This document shows positions 18,145 to 27,711 of a stretch of DNA of 33,824 nt, piece by piece. Under the pieces are notes generated by a model. The model was not told the origin of the DNA and did not search any database. It worked only from the letters and a program-made list of their open reading frames with translations. This DNA comes from Hofstenia miamia (lineage: Eukaryota > Xenacoelomorpha > Acoela > Hofsteniidae). Each line of letters opens with the position of its first letter. Positions within the stretch are counted from its first letter, which is position 1. Made by a program: the position numbers and the translations under genes. The stretch spans positions 1,104,482 through 1,138,305 of the forward strand of contig CABFPE010000126.1 of assembly GCA_900660155.1 (NCBI GenBank), read 5' to 3'.

Positions 18145-21100
18145 TTAGAATTTTCCTGGAGGTGTTTGTGTCGTTACGATTGTAGACGCTGATGAAAGGA
18201 CACTGATTTCATCTTCTACATCCATAACTAATCTGAGAATTTTTCTTTTAGTCTGTTGCCCATAATTATCTGGCATTCCACGCAATTGTCTCGCGAGAAA
18301 TTCCCCAAAGCAATCCCAATCATCTCGCTTTTCGTTTGAAGACATTGATTTTAGAACTTTTACAGCTTGAGTCGTGCTATGCAATGGTTTTGCTCTTTTA
18401 GCACTGCGGTAACTGGCCAACAGCGTATTTTCAGAAAAGCTGTCTTCTGTTCTCTAAAGCATTAAATAGAAAATATCATAAAACGTAGTTTTTAGTGCAT
18501 TATATTGTATTTAAGTATTCCATTAAGATCCCAGTATCAATTAATGCATTGAAGGAGATTGCAAGCGGTGTCAAATTTTGGTGCTTCAGCTTTTATATTT
18601 GAATGTAAATATTAGATGTTTATTTTAGTTCTCCAAAATTTAGATGTGCAGTACATTTTAGAATTCGGAATATATTCGTGAGTAGCTTCCTTGTTAATTT
18701 GTAGTGCAATATTTAATTCACCAGAATTTTTATACTAAAAACTTTTTAGGACCCCCAAATCTTTAAGCTACACTGAGTTACTTATCTCACATTTTAATGG
18801 TCTGCTACGCCACCTCTGGAAACAAGAATTCAATCAAGTTTGTGGCAATGGAACAATCCCAATAAATTATCCAAACTATTCACGCTGAATCATCAATGAG
18901 GTAAAACTGGAGGCCAAAACGAAGAATTGCAAAGCATTACATAATGTAGGTAAACATTGCATCACTCCAATTGCAGAGTTTGCATGTTATGATCTATTTC
19001 TAAAAATGAAGTTATGTGATGGATAAATAGAAAGACCCCGGGATAATTGGTTAAAATTCCATAGATGCCTTGGAACTTGGAGGCTGGAGGAAACGCCCAG
19101 TATTTTCACAACTTGAATATGATTCGTCAGGCTGGGAAGATTTTGGACCATTAGCTAATCAAGAAAAGATGGCGTAATGTGTCAATAAAAGGGCTTGATC
19201 AGACAACAACTTGATCAAAAAGTATTGCTCTAAAATCACAAGAAGTTGAGAGTTGGTAAGACCGAACAAGAGAAGTCGAAAGATAGTAGATCACAATCAA
19301 AAGAAGTCGAGAGGCAATGTGGTCACCAGAAACCGAAGTTGGAAAAGAGAAGTGATAAGAACAATCACCAAAAGAGAACATTGCATCTAAAAAGATAATG
19401 TATAAGAAGACAAAAGACGTGAAGAGACAAGCTTGCAGCAGACATTTCTCTAGGAGTGTAGGTCAATGGCGTATCATGGGTAACGGTGAAAAATTGACCA
19501 ACAAGAGAGAGTGAGCCCCTTAATTTATTTCATTATATTTTCTCCGATTCAAATTTTCAGAGAATTATAGTTTAATTTGTGTAAGTCGCACTTTCCGGTT
19601 TAATTGTAGAGATAATATCCATTTTAGAAATAAATAATTTTGAACTAAGTAGAAAATAAATAATTTTGAACTAAGTAGAAGTTTTGACTTCTTTCATTTA
19701 TTTAAATAGTCTACAGTTATAAGTGTTTAATTTTAACATCTTATCAGTAAGCTGTTGAAACATACCTTTTCTCACAGTACGCGGAGATTTGCAATAAAAC
19801 AAGTTTGGGATTGTTTACAAACTTTGTAACTAGCTAAATTATTGCAGTGAATTGGCTCCGGAAAATATATATATATACATCAGATAGAGAATAGTATTAC
19901 TAAGGTTTCTGTTCAATTAAGTAGTAATTAACCTCTTGGGCGATATAGGATGTAAAATAGGTATTACTGTAAACTCCTTAGGTAAAATTAAGAGCTTATC
20001 CTATTTGCGGACCGGTGTTATCGGACTGGATGGATTCTTCATTTTTTACCGGAGCTATATAAGAATTCAATTGAGAAATGTGGTTTAAACACTTCAAACA
20101 TTTTTCACAGATTGATATTTTAAATTGAAGATTTGCACTTTGTTAGCATTTTTGCTTTATAAAAAATTATTTTGATAGTTTATATTTTACGACTTAAATT
20201 ATGAGAGAGGTTAGAACCTTGTTTTTAGCATAAATTTGAGTCTTCATGAGATGAAGCATTCGTATGTCAGTGAAGAGCAGCTACATTTCAATATCTACGC
20301 AAGTATGCTGGAGGATAACCTGACAAACAATGTTCTAATATGCGGGTCAAATCTGGATAAGTTTTATTTTTCAATTTTACGGGTCACTAGATCATATTCT
20401 ATCCGGGTCGCATGAGTCACCGAGTTACATTTTGTATTCAGTTGACCCGGTAATTTTTATTTAAAAAAGTTAACATGTATAAATCACGCTATTCGTTATC
20501 CCTATGCATATATCAATTGGTCAAGATTGAAATTTGTAATTCTGACCCCCTTACTCTTTAGTTTATTTACCTAGAAAATCACGAATATGTATGTTTCAAA
20601 TTAAAATAATCAATCAAATGCTATAAAAAATGCGTTAACTTTTAATGGGTCATTGGCTCGGGTCTCCCAAGGGGGGGGTTATTGGGTCACCGGGTCTGAA
20701 AATGTGACCCGGAGGTAACTCTGACTCAAATAATGACTGAATTAAAAATTTTAAAATCATTGATTTGTTCGACAAATTTAGCAACAAAATAAACTTAGTT
20801 ATATTTTTTCTTGTTCAAAAGTGTTTTTGAAGAAATTATATATATATATAAAAATATATATAAATATAAACTGATTAATTAATACCTTTTCTGTAGCTAA
20901 ACTAGTCTCACTAGGGTTAGATCGTAAATGAGGTCTTAAAAACTCCAACATCGTAAAATAGGGCCATTTTGGATTAAACATAAATACAGGACTCCCGGAT
21001 GTTAACATTGCTGCTCTCTCAGCCTTTAATTTCCTGGAGAACGTTGTGCGCAGATGATGCCATTTCACACGACAATATTTAACTAAAATATTTCGAAAAA

Positions 21101-21291
21101 ATAGAAACCTGAGCGTTAATTAATAAATACTAACCATCCCAAGATGTTATTTCAGAAACTTCATTCCATAAAGCTTCGATAACATTTCTCATTGAATGTT
21201 CCTTGGATGTGACATCCCAAATTGCCTCCCTGGCATGAACTGCATTAATAAAATGAGAAATATTTTCGTCAACAGTCTCCGAGTGAGGCAT
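18145..21291 (-). CDS. MADF-BESS domain protein, three exons
   Basis: Exons are 21291-21135, 21082-20886 and 18453-18145, giving 220 residues without a stop. Introns obey GT-AG: intron 1 is only 52 bases (phase 1) and intron 2 is 2432 bases (phase 0). The ATG at 21291 follows an in-frame TGA two codons upstream, so it is the first possible start. Residues about 14-105 read as a MADF domain: FINAVHAREAIWDVTSKEH, ALWNEVSEI, VKYCRVKWHHLRTTFSRKL, and KWPYFTMLEFLRPHL with the conserved tryptophans. Residues about 163-198 (DDWDCFGEFLARQLR and TKRKILRLVMDVE) look like a BESS motif. Such proteins are small DNA-binding regulators; PIF/Harbinger transposons also carry MADF-type second proteins. No Harbinger transposase is seen nearby. 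Cellular gene and transposon-derived gene both remain possible. Confidence 0.8.
19627..19679 (+). repeat. 25-bp tandem duplication
   Basis: GAAATAAATAATTTTGAACT followed by AAGTA occurs twice head to tail with one inserted A. Confidence 0.9.
19994..20056 (+). repeat. Dispersed repeat, short copy (partner at 8534-8979)
   Basis: CTTATCCTATTTGCGGACCG, TTATCGGACTGGATGGATTC and CATTTTTTACCGGAG match the copy near 8.5-9.0 kb. Here the two matching blocks are joined directly, with a shared TTCAT/CTCAT at the junction. Confidence 0.6.
20330..20723. mobile_element. hAT-like non-autonomous remnant
   Basis: Read on the minus strand from 20723 it begins CAGAGTTACCTCCGGGTCAC, a typical hAT terminus. GGGTCA-type motifs are scattered at both ends (GCGGGTCAAAT, TACGGGTCACT, CCGGGTCGC, TTGACCCGG, TTGGGTCACCGGGTC). 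A convincing left terminus and target duplication were not found, so the left border is approximate. Confidence 0.55.
21083..21134 (-). other. Intron 1 of the MADF-BESS gene, 52 bp
   Basis: The donor reads GATG|GTTAGTATTT and the acceptor ATATTTTAG|TTAAATAT. Joining completes codon 53 as GTT, and the MADF domain reads straight through (TSWD-V-KYCRVKWHHL). It falls in the middle of the domain. Confidence 0.82.
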
Positions 21292-21362
21292 TCTTCACGT
21301 AATATTCTTGCAACGAATAAACTGGTATAATCAGCATTGTGTTTGTGATTCATTCACAAAAA

Positions 21363-21495
21363 TAATTGGTCGCAAGTGATCTGTCACATTTGAAAGCATC
21401 GAACGTCTGACCACGAGAGAATTATCGACGTGATTATCACGAAGCAATTGTTCGTGCTAAAGATTTCATTTGTGCGCTGAGCGAGTAGTCTACTA
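21363..21495 (+). mobile_element. Diverged Harbinger-MITE-like sequence, copy A
   Basis: AAGTGATCTGTCACATTTGA, GTCTGACCACGAGAGAATTA and GATTATCACGAAGCAATTGT align with the reverse complement of the 183-bp MITE at 4395-4577, and with copy B at 17630-17763. It ends 72 bases upstream of the MADF-BESS start codon, so it could form part of that gene's promoter region. The right terminus is lost. Confidence 0.6.
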
Positions 21496-21622
21496 CTCTT
21501 TATTTGTCATTTATACTACAGCAATTATTAAAAGTAATTTGCATTGCATAGCACATTAAAAGCTAATAATAAAATAAGCACTGTCTCAAGCTGAAATTTT
21601 TCAAATTTTTATTGCTAATATA

Positions 21623-22060
21623 CAGGGGTGTACAATTAATAATTGTGAAAACAATAATTGACAATTTTTTAAGGCAATCATTGAGTGTTTAAGCGTGAAA
21701 ATATGCATTTATTAATTGTCCATTTTTACAATTATTGTTTTAATTATTTTACGTGGATAACCCCTAAGTCTAACCGTGCTGAGAGACCTTTCAGCAAGGC
21801 CAAGTGTATTTTCTGAGACTATCGGAAGAAACTCCTACCAATGCATCTGGAGTCCGAGCTGTTCCTCATGGTAAACAATAGTTCTTGGGACGCACATTCT
21901 GTTCAGCAAATGATTTGTTGATTTGTACCTTGTGATGTGTAACTTTTTGCAGCCTGTGAAATTAATTGTAAAAATTGCAATTATTATTTTCTACAACTCA
22001 AAAAAATGCAATTAATTGCAAGAGGACAATTTAATTGCCCTAAAGAGTTGTACACCCCTG
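21623..22060. mobile_element. hAT-type non-autonomous element, 438 bp
   Basis: The ends CAGGGGTGTACAA and TTGTACACCCCTG form a perfect 13-bp inverted repeat. The flanking 8-mers CTAATATA (21615-21622) and CTCATATA (22061-22068) match at 7 of 8 bases. The left and right interiors carry many AATTG/CAATT motifs as subterminal repeats. GTCTAACCGTG at 21768 resembles the Harbinger MITE terminus and may mark a nested scrap. It is non-coding. Confidence 0.88.
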
Positions 22061-22068
22061 CTCATATA

Positions 22069-22604
22069 TAATATTTTATATTGACTATATTATTGATTTT
22101 ATGTAAAATTGTTTTGTAAAATGTACAATATACATAGAATAAAATGCAAATAACCAAATGCGTTTCAAAGAGGGCATAGTGCCGTCTTTAAGCCTTGTTT
22201 TTATTTAAAATGTCGTCTGTGGTTAAGCAGATTAAATTATACAGGCATTCTGTTCTGAGAAATGTGACAGTCGTGATAGATGTGAAAGTAAAAATAAAAA
22301 TATTATTTCATTTGCTGATAGCATGCATAGTAGAAAGTTAAATCTCGCGTTGTTTGTGTCTTTTGAAGCTTGTGGAGACATTCCTCAGTCAACACATACA
22401 GCGTCTACAAGCTGTAACCTTCTTGTCATATTCGGATATTACAGATAAAAGTGGATTGTGTGTGAGATATACTGGAGATTGCAAAAATATTCTAAGAAAT
22501 AGTGCTGTCTGTCATGGTTTTATTTGTAAAGACACTTTTAAAAACTTTCCATATTTTGCGCTTATCATAAAAAAATTTGGACTTTTTTAACAATATAGTA
22601 TACA
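22069..22604. other. Unrecognised stretch with a short cysteine-containing open frame
   Basis: A plus-strand frame at about 22354-22590 contains CVRYTGDC and CHGFICKD but has no ATG and no family I can name. It directly precedes Tc1 and hAT debris and may be transposon-derived. No terminal repeats are visible. Confidence 0.35.
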
Positions 22605-23078
22605 GAATCAGGAACTATGATCCATCATAAATTTTGCAAAGGACTGAGCTCGAGAGACCTTGAAGCCAGTCAAGAACTTGAATGTCAGGCCCCTTAAGAA
22701 ATACTTTTTTCTCAAACCTGAATGTGGCGAAGAATTATTCTGCTGAAAATTTATCCTTGTATAACAGGAACTGACAGTCTATGCATGACTACGACCTTAA
22801 AGTATCTTTTGAAAATCATAGTGTTGTTGCGATTAGTGCAGAACGCTGACAAACAAAATCAGTTGCCAGCCTAGAGAATTTGATAAGTTTTTGGTTCTGA
22901 AAATTATGCCGTCTAACCCATCTATTTTTCAATTTATTTTCATTTGAGAGCCAAACTGATATCAATTTCTGATTCATATTTGCACTGCAAAAGGCTACTC
23001 GACCAGTCTTGTAAGCCTTCCTTGGTGGTGGATTTTTTACCAATTTCTTTTAGAAAAACCTACGATTTTTAATTGACA
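22605..23078 (-). pseudogene. Tc1/mariner transposase fragment
   Basis: Leftward translation gives PPPRKAYKTGRVAFCSANMN, then VWLSNENKLKNRWVRRHNF, then FQQNNSSPHSG (usually FQQDNAPxH), DIQVLDW and a final IYDGS where IENLWG is usual. In the first two blocks the catalytic aspartates have become asparagine. In the last the catalytic glutamate is not recognisable. Several frameshifts are present. The N-terminal DNA-binding domain is absent. Confidence 0.65.
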
Positions 23079-23094
23079 ATCAACTGTTTATATA

Positions 23095-23245
23095 GAAATT
23101 GTGATGCTTAGTTCCAGGTATGCAGCTGTGAAAAATTTTCTGGATTGCAATGAAGAATTTTTCGAGGGGCATAATACTCAAGTACTTGACTAGCCATCAA
23201 GGTCTTCCTGACTCAATCCCATGTAAAATCTATGGGGATCATTTA
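23095..23245 (+). pseudogene. Tc1/mariner transposase C-terminal fragment, opposite orientation
   Basis: VKNFLDCNEEFFEGHNTQVL is followed by D*PSRSS, LNPM*NLWGSF, where the usual text is VLDWPSRSPDLNPIENLWG. The catalytic glutamate codon is a stop (TAA). The DNA is about three quarters identical to the inverted stretch 22605-22673 in the neighbouring fragment, so both come from related elements facing opposite ways. Confidence 0.7.
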
Positions 23246-23610
23246 TAAAGAGAGTAAACATAACTCAATCACGAATGTGAAACGTACATTTGCTAAATTG
23301 TGAGAAAACATCTTCCTATGCAAACTCTTTTATTGAAAATATCAATGCAGGATCACATTTTCCATTGTACTAGAGTTAATTGTAGCATGACTTGCCATTA
23401 TAATTGTATTGTTCCTATTCACTGTTGTGACTCAAAGTAACTTTTTTGTACATTTTGACACAGTATTCTCCATGATGTAAATGGTTTGGAAACTTGTTAT
23501 ATTCTGACATCAGAGATGGGATTTTATTGCAATTTCTGGTAGTATACCGTTTTTATGCAATATTAGTCTAAATGGAGTTTTACGCAACTTCTTGAACTTT
23601 GACGGAATTT

Positions 23611-23628
23611 CATGTGGTATACCACATG
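23611..23628. repeat. 18-bp perfect palindrome
   Basis: CATGTGGTATACCACATG reads the same on both strands. It lies just left of the hAT transposase tail and about 100 bases after CAGAGATGGG (23513), which could be a hAT end. No partner was found. Confidence 0.6.
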
Positions 23629-23650
23629 TAATAACTGCACTACAAGGTTA

Positions 23651-23944
23651 GACTCGAATTGACCAAGAGCGTGCAACATGTGGAAACAGCAGCTGCTCAG
23701 ATTAACTTGGAGCCTTACAAGAAAAAAATTGATGATGTACTGAAAAAAACCAAGTTCTCCATAAACTTATGGAACATTCGGAAATTATATGTGGATATCC
23801 TGTTTCAATTACTTACAAGTATGCCCTATTTCATCCAAAATTGAAAGTGTGATCTCGTAACTTGTGGACTTGCTTTCTTGAAAGAGAATGATGTTAACCA
23901 TGGAACAAATGAAACAATGTTGTATAGCTCAATTGAAGTGTGAA
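23651..23944 (+). pseudogene. Degenerate hAT transposase tail
   Basis: EPYKKKIDDVLKKTKF corresponds to TKYKKKMEDVLRKNPDW in the copy at 5.1-5.7 kb. After frameshifts, PISSKIESVIS stands for the usual PiTSVdVERsFS, and LTMEQMKQCCIAQL stands for the closing LTxExLKxxL block. The invariant residues of the dimerisation domain are largely lost, so it is older or less constrained than the first copy. Confidence 0.6.
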
Positions 23945-23949
23945 TAAAT

Positions 23950-24555
23950 CGTTTTTTTGAGCGCTCATGGGATTTTTAACGCAATTTAGCCGATTTTTAG
24001 GTCAATTTTATCAATTATATCAATCTTAATAAACAAAATTAGCAATTAATATATACTGCTCCTAATTTGTGTCGCACACTATATTTGCAGTAATTTAAAT
24101 ATTTTGTGTAAGATGGTACATGCAATAATACAATTTGATCCTTGTTAGTATACGTATATATTCATAATTATCGTATTTACAGTATTGTACATCGAAACTT
24201 TCACTTAAAATTATAAATGTAACTTCAAATATTTGTTGTCTTTACCCTCAGAAGTATCTGTTTGCCTGTCATCAGATATAATTATTGTTTTCTAGACTTG
24301 AAAGCTATTAGATAAAAGCGTTCTCATTGAAACGCAATGTCATGTATGTAATTTTTACCAAACAATTGCGAGTTAAAATCAACTCTATATTAACTCGAAT
24401 GGCATTTATTTTTATTCAATTTTTGCATGTAATGTCAAAGAATCCATAGACCTTTCACTATATATTTCAAATTGCAAGTCATCAGGCTTGTTTTCTCTCA
24501 TTTAGTTTAATATTTGTATTTCTGTAGTACATTAATAGTAAGTAACACTGTAATC
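23950..24555. other. AT-rich DNA without recognisable features
   Basis: No conserved frame, transposon end or tandem repeat was seen. Confidence 0.55.
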
Positions 24556-24559
24556 AATG

Positions 24560-24563
24560 GTGG

Positions 24564-24599
<36 letters not shown>

Positions 24600-24603
24600 C
24601 CAC
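24560..24603. repeat. 44-base perfect (TA)n palindrome capped by GTGGAT/ATCCAC
   Basis: GTGGATTATATATA and its mirror TATATATAATCCAC enclose a continuous TA run, so the whole 44 bases is self-complementary. A second AT run follows at 24611-24639. Confidence 0.85.
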
Positions 24604-24606
24604 TAA

Positions 24607-24639
<33 letters not shown>

Positions 24640-24642
<3 letters not shown>

Positions 24643-25865
24643 GACAAAATATGAAGCCAATGAGACCATAAGAAATTTGAACAGTTTCACAAAAATTCTG
24701 GCTTTGATGCAATTTTCGAGGAAAAATTACAGTGTGATCAGATATTTATAAAAAAAATATTTTCAAAATCCTATACTAGGATTGTTACTAATGATGATTT
24801 TTGCAATTGCCACTTTGCAATCATCTTATCTTTGAACTGGAATTGTATTCAATTTTTTCTCCCACATGTTCAATGATTCACAGGATTTTTGCACATTTCT
24901 CCATTACAATTTGCTTGTGTTATACTTTTCATTCAATTTCCTACATTTTACCTCACTAACTCCGTTATCCTTGATGCTTCTGATATTATTTTTAGTTCAA
25001 CTATTGCAATCTGCTTATTCTCTGTTAACTGCAACATTAATGAAGGCAATGAATGAAAATTAATATACCTTGCAACTATTGGAATGAAAGCAGACACCTC
25101 AAAAGAAATTAGGAATTATTGCTTCAAGAAGCGTTATTTCATCATTCTACTTGCCATAGTTTAAAATATATAGATACTAAACATTGTTTTTGGACACCCT
25201 GTAGTACATCCTTGTATTTACTGTTAATAATCTATGTAAGTTAATGTCCATTAATACGAACAGAAAGAGCATTTGCAATATATAAGAAAAAAACACGATT
25301 ATTAAGCAACAAAAGAGGACCAGATTAAGTAGAGAAAGGACTTAAACTTAGAAGAAGATAAGAAAAAGTCTAAGTGATGGGCAGTAATCAGGTAGTTAGA
25401 AATAGGAATATTGCGAATGAAGAATATTTTTGGCCAAGTGCTCACTCCAAAATCTATAGCATGTAGAAAAAGTAGGGAGACAAAAATACAAATATATTAG
25501 AAATTGAAGTTCATAAAAAAATTCTTAACGTACAGATTAAGATCATTAATGCTTATTCAAAATTAACCACAACGCCTATCACTTTAAGAATCAAGATCCA
25601 ATTATAAAAAAACTCAAAACAAGGATCAAGGAACATCCTTCTCAACATCTAGTGTCAGAAGCTTACATGTGCTAGCACCAGGAAACAACAAGAACTATTT
25701 TGAAATGCTAGGATTGAAGAAGCCCTGATTATTAAGAACTTCAATAAAAAAATTTTTTGAATGCACAACAAAGGCATAAATGTATATCAAATATATATTA
25801 AGTTCATGTTGAAAGCTAAAAAGAAGCTACAGACTTATCAAAGCATTTTAATTTGAAAATTTGTT
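24640..25865. other. Unassigned DNA, possible LINE debris near the right end
   Basis: A hydrophobic open frame at 24866-25063 has no recognised relative. Near 25515-25590 VHKKILNVQIKIINAYSKL faintly resembles the INAY.P block of LINE endonucleases, which would fit the LINE fragments that follow. This is weak. Confidence 0.3.
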
Positions 25866-25871
25866 AATGGG

Positions 25872-25977
25872 GTGGGCTGTCTAATTTTGAGCTATCTATC
25901 TAATAGAACACTACGTATTAAAATAAATTCGCTACCTTCTGACTGGATGTATACGGATGTATACCAAAAACGATGTT
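25872..25977 (+). pseudogene. LINE reverse transcriptase fragment
   Basis: LILSYLSNRTLRIKINSLPS followed by DWMY matches the block between AFDxVxH and GVPQGS in CR1/L2-type reverse transcriptases (usually SYLSNRxQxVxIN...S). The surrounding sequence does not continue the domain. Confidence 0.6.
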
Positions 25978-26008
25978 TTCCACAAGTCATAATTGAGGCG
26001 TAAATGTT

Positions 26009-26299
26009 TTGAAAAAATTTAACATGTTGTCAACAATTTATTATACTCTATATGTAAGTTTAATAAAAATGTTTCAAATCGTCAAAGAAAAAAATCCTTT
26101 GTACAGCAAAGTTAGTGTAAATAGTAGAACTATAAATTGCAGAGTAAAAGTAGTAAATAAATTTTGGAAAGACGCCCTAACACTTATAGTTTGTAAATAT
26201 TGGAACAAGCTACTATTACAAATTAAAAAGAACTTAACAATAAGAACATTTAAGAAACTTTTAAAGGAAAACTTGATAGCAAACCAATATAAATAAGGC
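26009..26299 (+). pseudogene. LINE ORF2 C-terminal fragment
   Basis: One open frame of 95 codons. INCRVKVVNKFWKDAL, YWNKLLLQIKK and TFKKLLKENLI match the C-terminal region of CR1/L2 ORF2 (R...G..sf...a...WN.LP..I......FK..LK..L). The stop at 26294 is probably the original one. An AATAAA at 26473-26478 could belong to the element's 3' end. Confidence 0.65.
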
Positions 26300-26493
26300 A
26301 TTCTAAAATTCCATGGCGAAAAATTTAAGTTTAATTCTCTTTTTATCTTTTTTTATTTGTAAATAGTTTGTGTTTTTTAGATTTATTTTACGTGTCTTTG
26401 GTTAGTAGTTTTGTACATCATTTTTATATATATTTTTGTAAATATGTATTTGTTGTACTACTACAAACATGAAATAAAGATATTGAACAATAT

Positions 26494-26568
26494 GCACACT
26501 GTGAGCTTATTCAATACGCTGATGATGCTTTTATGATTTCTGCAGGTAATGCTCTTGGAATACGAAAA
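26494..26568 (+). pseudogene. LINE reverse transcriptase YADD fragment
   Basis: The frame AHCELIQYADDAFMISAGNA contains an intact YADD catalytic motif with the usual preceding hydrophobic strand. Only about 25 codons are left. It lies after a LINE C-terminus, so it is a separate insertion or a rearranged piece. Confidence 0.7.
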
Positions 26569-26869
26569 ATTCCATTTAATTGCATTTAATTAATGCTGAT
26601 AACACCAAATTTTAATACTAAATCTCTTTGCTAAGCCCATGAATTCCTACCACTATACACTGGCCTCAGAAGCAAAGCGTAGCGTGGAAAATTTTAGACC
26701 AGGGGCCACCTTATATAAAAATTTACATAAAACATTCTTAAATACACGCTAATTTCATGTTAATTTTACTTTTAATATACCGATATTCTTCTAAACAAAG
26801 AATTCTAATCTATTAAAATTTTATTCAGAAATAATTTCCTTCAAATTTTTATTTAGAAACAAACTTTAT

Positions 26870-27550
26870 CTTTTTTGCTTCCCCTCTGCACTAAAATTAT
26901 TTTCATAGAACATGGAATGTTTGCATTGAAAACATATATTTAGGCATAAATCTAACCCTAATCCCAGTCAATTCTTGATTTTTCGAGATTTCCCGGATAG
27001 TTCTTCATTCCACCAGATTATTCTTCACTTTTCAGGATCTAATCTTCACCTAATTTTAATCACAACCTTAACCTAAATTCTTATTTTTTATAGACCAAAA
27101 CCTAGACCAAAGTCAGAAATCCATGTTTCCTAAACCCAAAACCTAAATTTCTACATAAATCTAAATTCTTATTTTTAATAGATAAAAACCTTAAACCAAA
27201 GTAAGAGAAGCCTAAATTCCTATTTTTATAGACCTAAGCCCTAAACCAAAATCACAAATTCATTTTTCCTAAGCTAAAACCTAAATTTCTAATCTAAGAG
27301 CTTTTTTATAGAATAAAGCCTTAAACCAAAGTCAGAAATCCACGTTTCCTAGAACTAAAATCTAAATATTTTTTCATAGACATAAACCCTAACCAAAGTC
27401 ACAAATCCATTTTCTTTAAACCTAAAACCTAAATTTGGGTTATTCCATAGACCTAAACCTTGAACCAAAGTCAACGATCCAGTTTCCTGTTTCCAATGCA
27501 AACATTCCACGTTTTATGAAAATAATGTTACTGCGGGGGAAGCAAAAAAG
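26870..27550. mobile_element. Fold-back-like element with ~64-bp inverted ends and internal minisatellite
   Basis: The left arm 26870-26934 and right arm 27488-27550 are reverse complements with few differences (CTTTTTTGCTTCCCC; ATTATTTTCAT; GTGGAATGTTTGCATT read on the appropriate strands). Between them, at about 27080-27487, lie about six degenerate direct units of 55-85 bases. Each carries TATAGACCTAAACCCTAAAC followed by CAAAGTCA.AAATCCAT and TTTCCTAAACCTAAAACCTA. No target duplication is evident and there is no coding frame. Confidence 0.75.
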
Positions 27551-27711
27551 GTCCACAATCTTAAATACTGAATTTCACAGGCAAAAAAATTAAATTATAT
27601 ATTTTTTGATAAAAAAATTGCAATACAAAATACAATATTATACACCCCTACATGCAAGAAATGCGAGAAGAGACTTTTCACTAAATGATTTTGTAGATGA
27701 AAATCAAAATA
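27551..27711. other. Short spacer with a possible transposon end
   Basis: TTATACACCCCTA at about 27637 resembles the TTGTACACCCCTG end of the 438-bp hAT element, but no partner end is visible. Confidence 0.25.

Larger units (their letters stand above)
18454..20885 (-). other. Intron 2 of the MADF-BESS gene, 2432 bp
   Basis: The donor is GAAAAG|GTATTAATTA and the acceptor ATTTAATGCTTTAG|AGAACAG, phase 0. It contains a dispersed repeat copy (19994-20056), a 25-bp tandem duplication (19627-19679), a hAT-like remnant (20330-20723) and an AT run near 20838. The remainder, including a purine-rich stretch at 19200-19440, shows no coding frame I recognise. Confidence 0.7.

Noticed and set aside
19200..19440. 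Purine-rich AAGAAGTCGAGAG-type stretch, possible exon or satellite
   Set aside because: Units are not regular and all frames are broken or unrecognised.
26640..26705. CACTGGCCTCAGAAGCAAAG...CAGGGGCCACC as a transposon pair
   Set aside because: The two ends do not pair convincingly and no target duplication is seen.
27600..27645. TTATACACCCCTA as a second copy of the 438-bp hAT right end
   Set aside because: It differs at the terminal base and no left end or duplication is visible.
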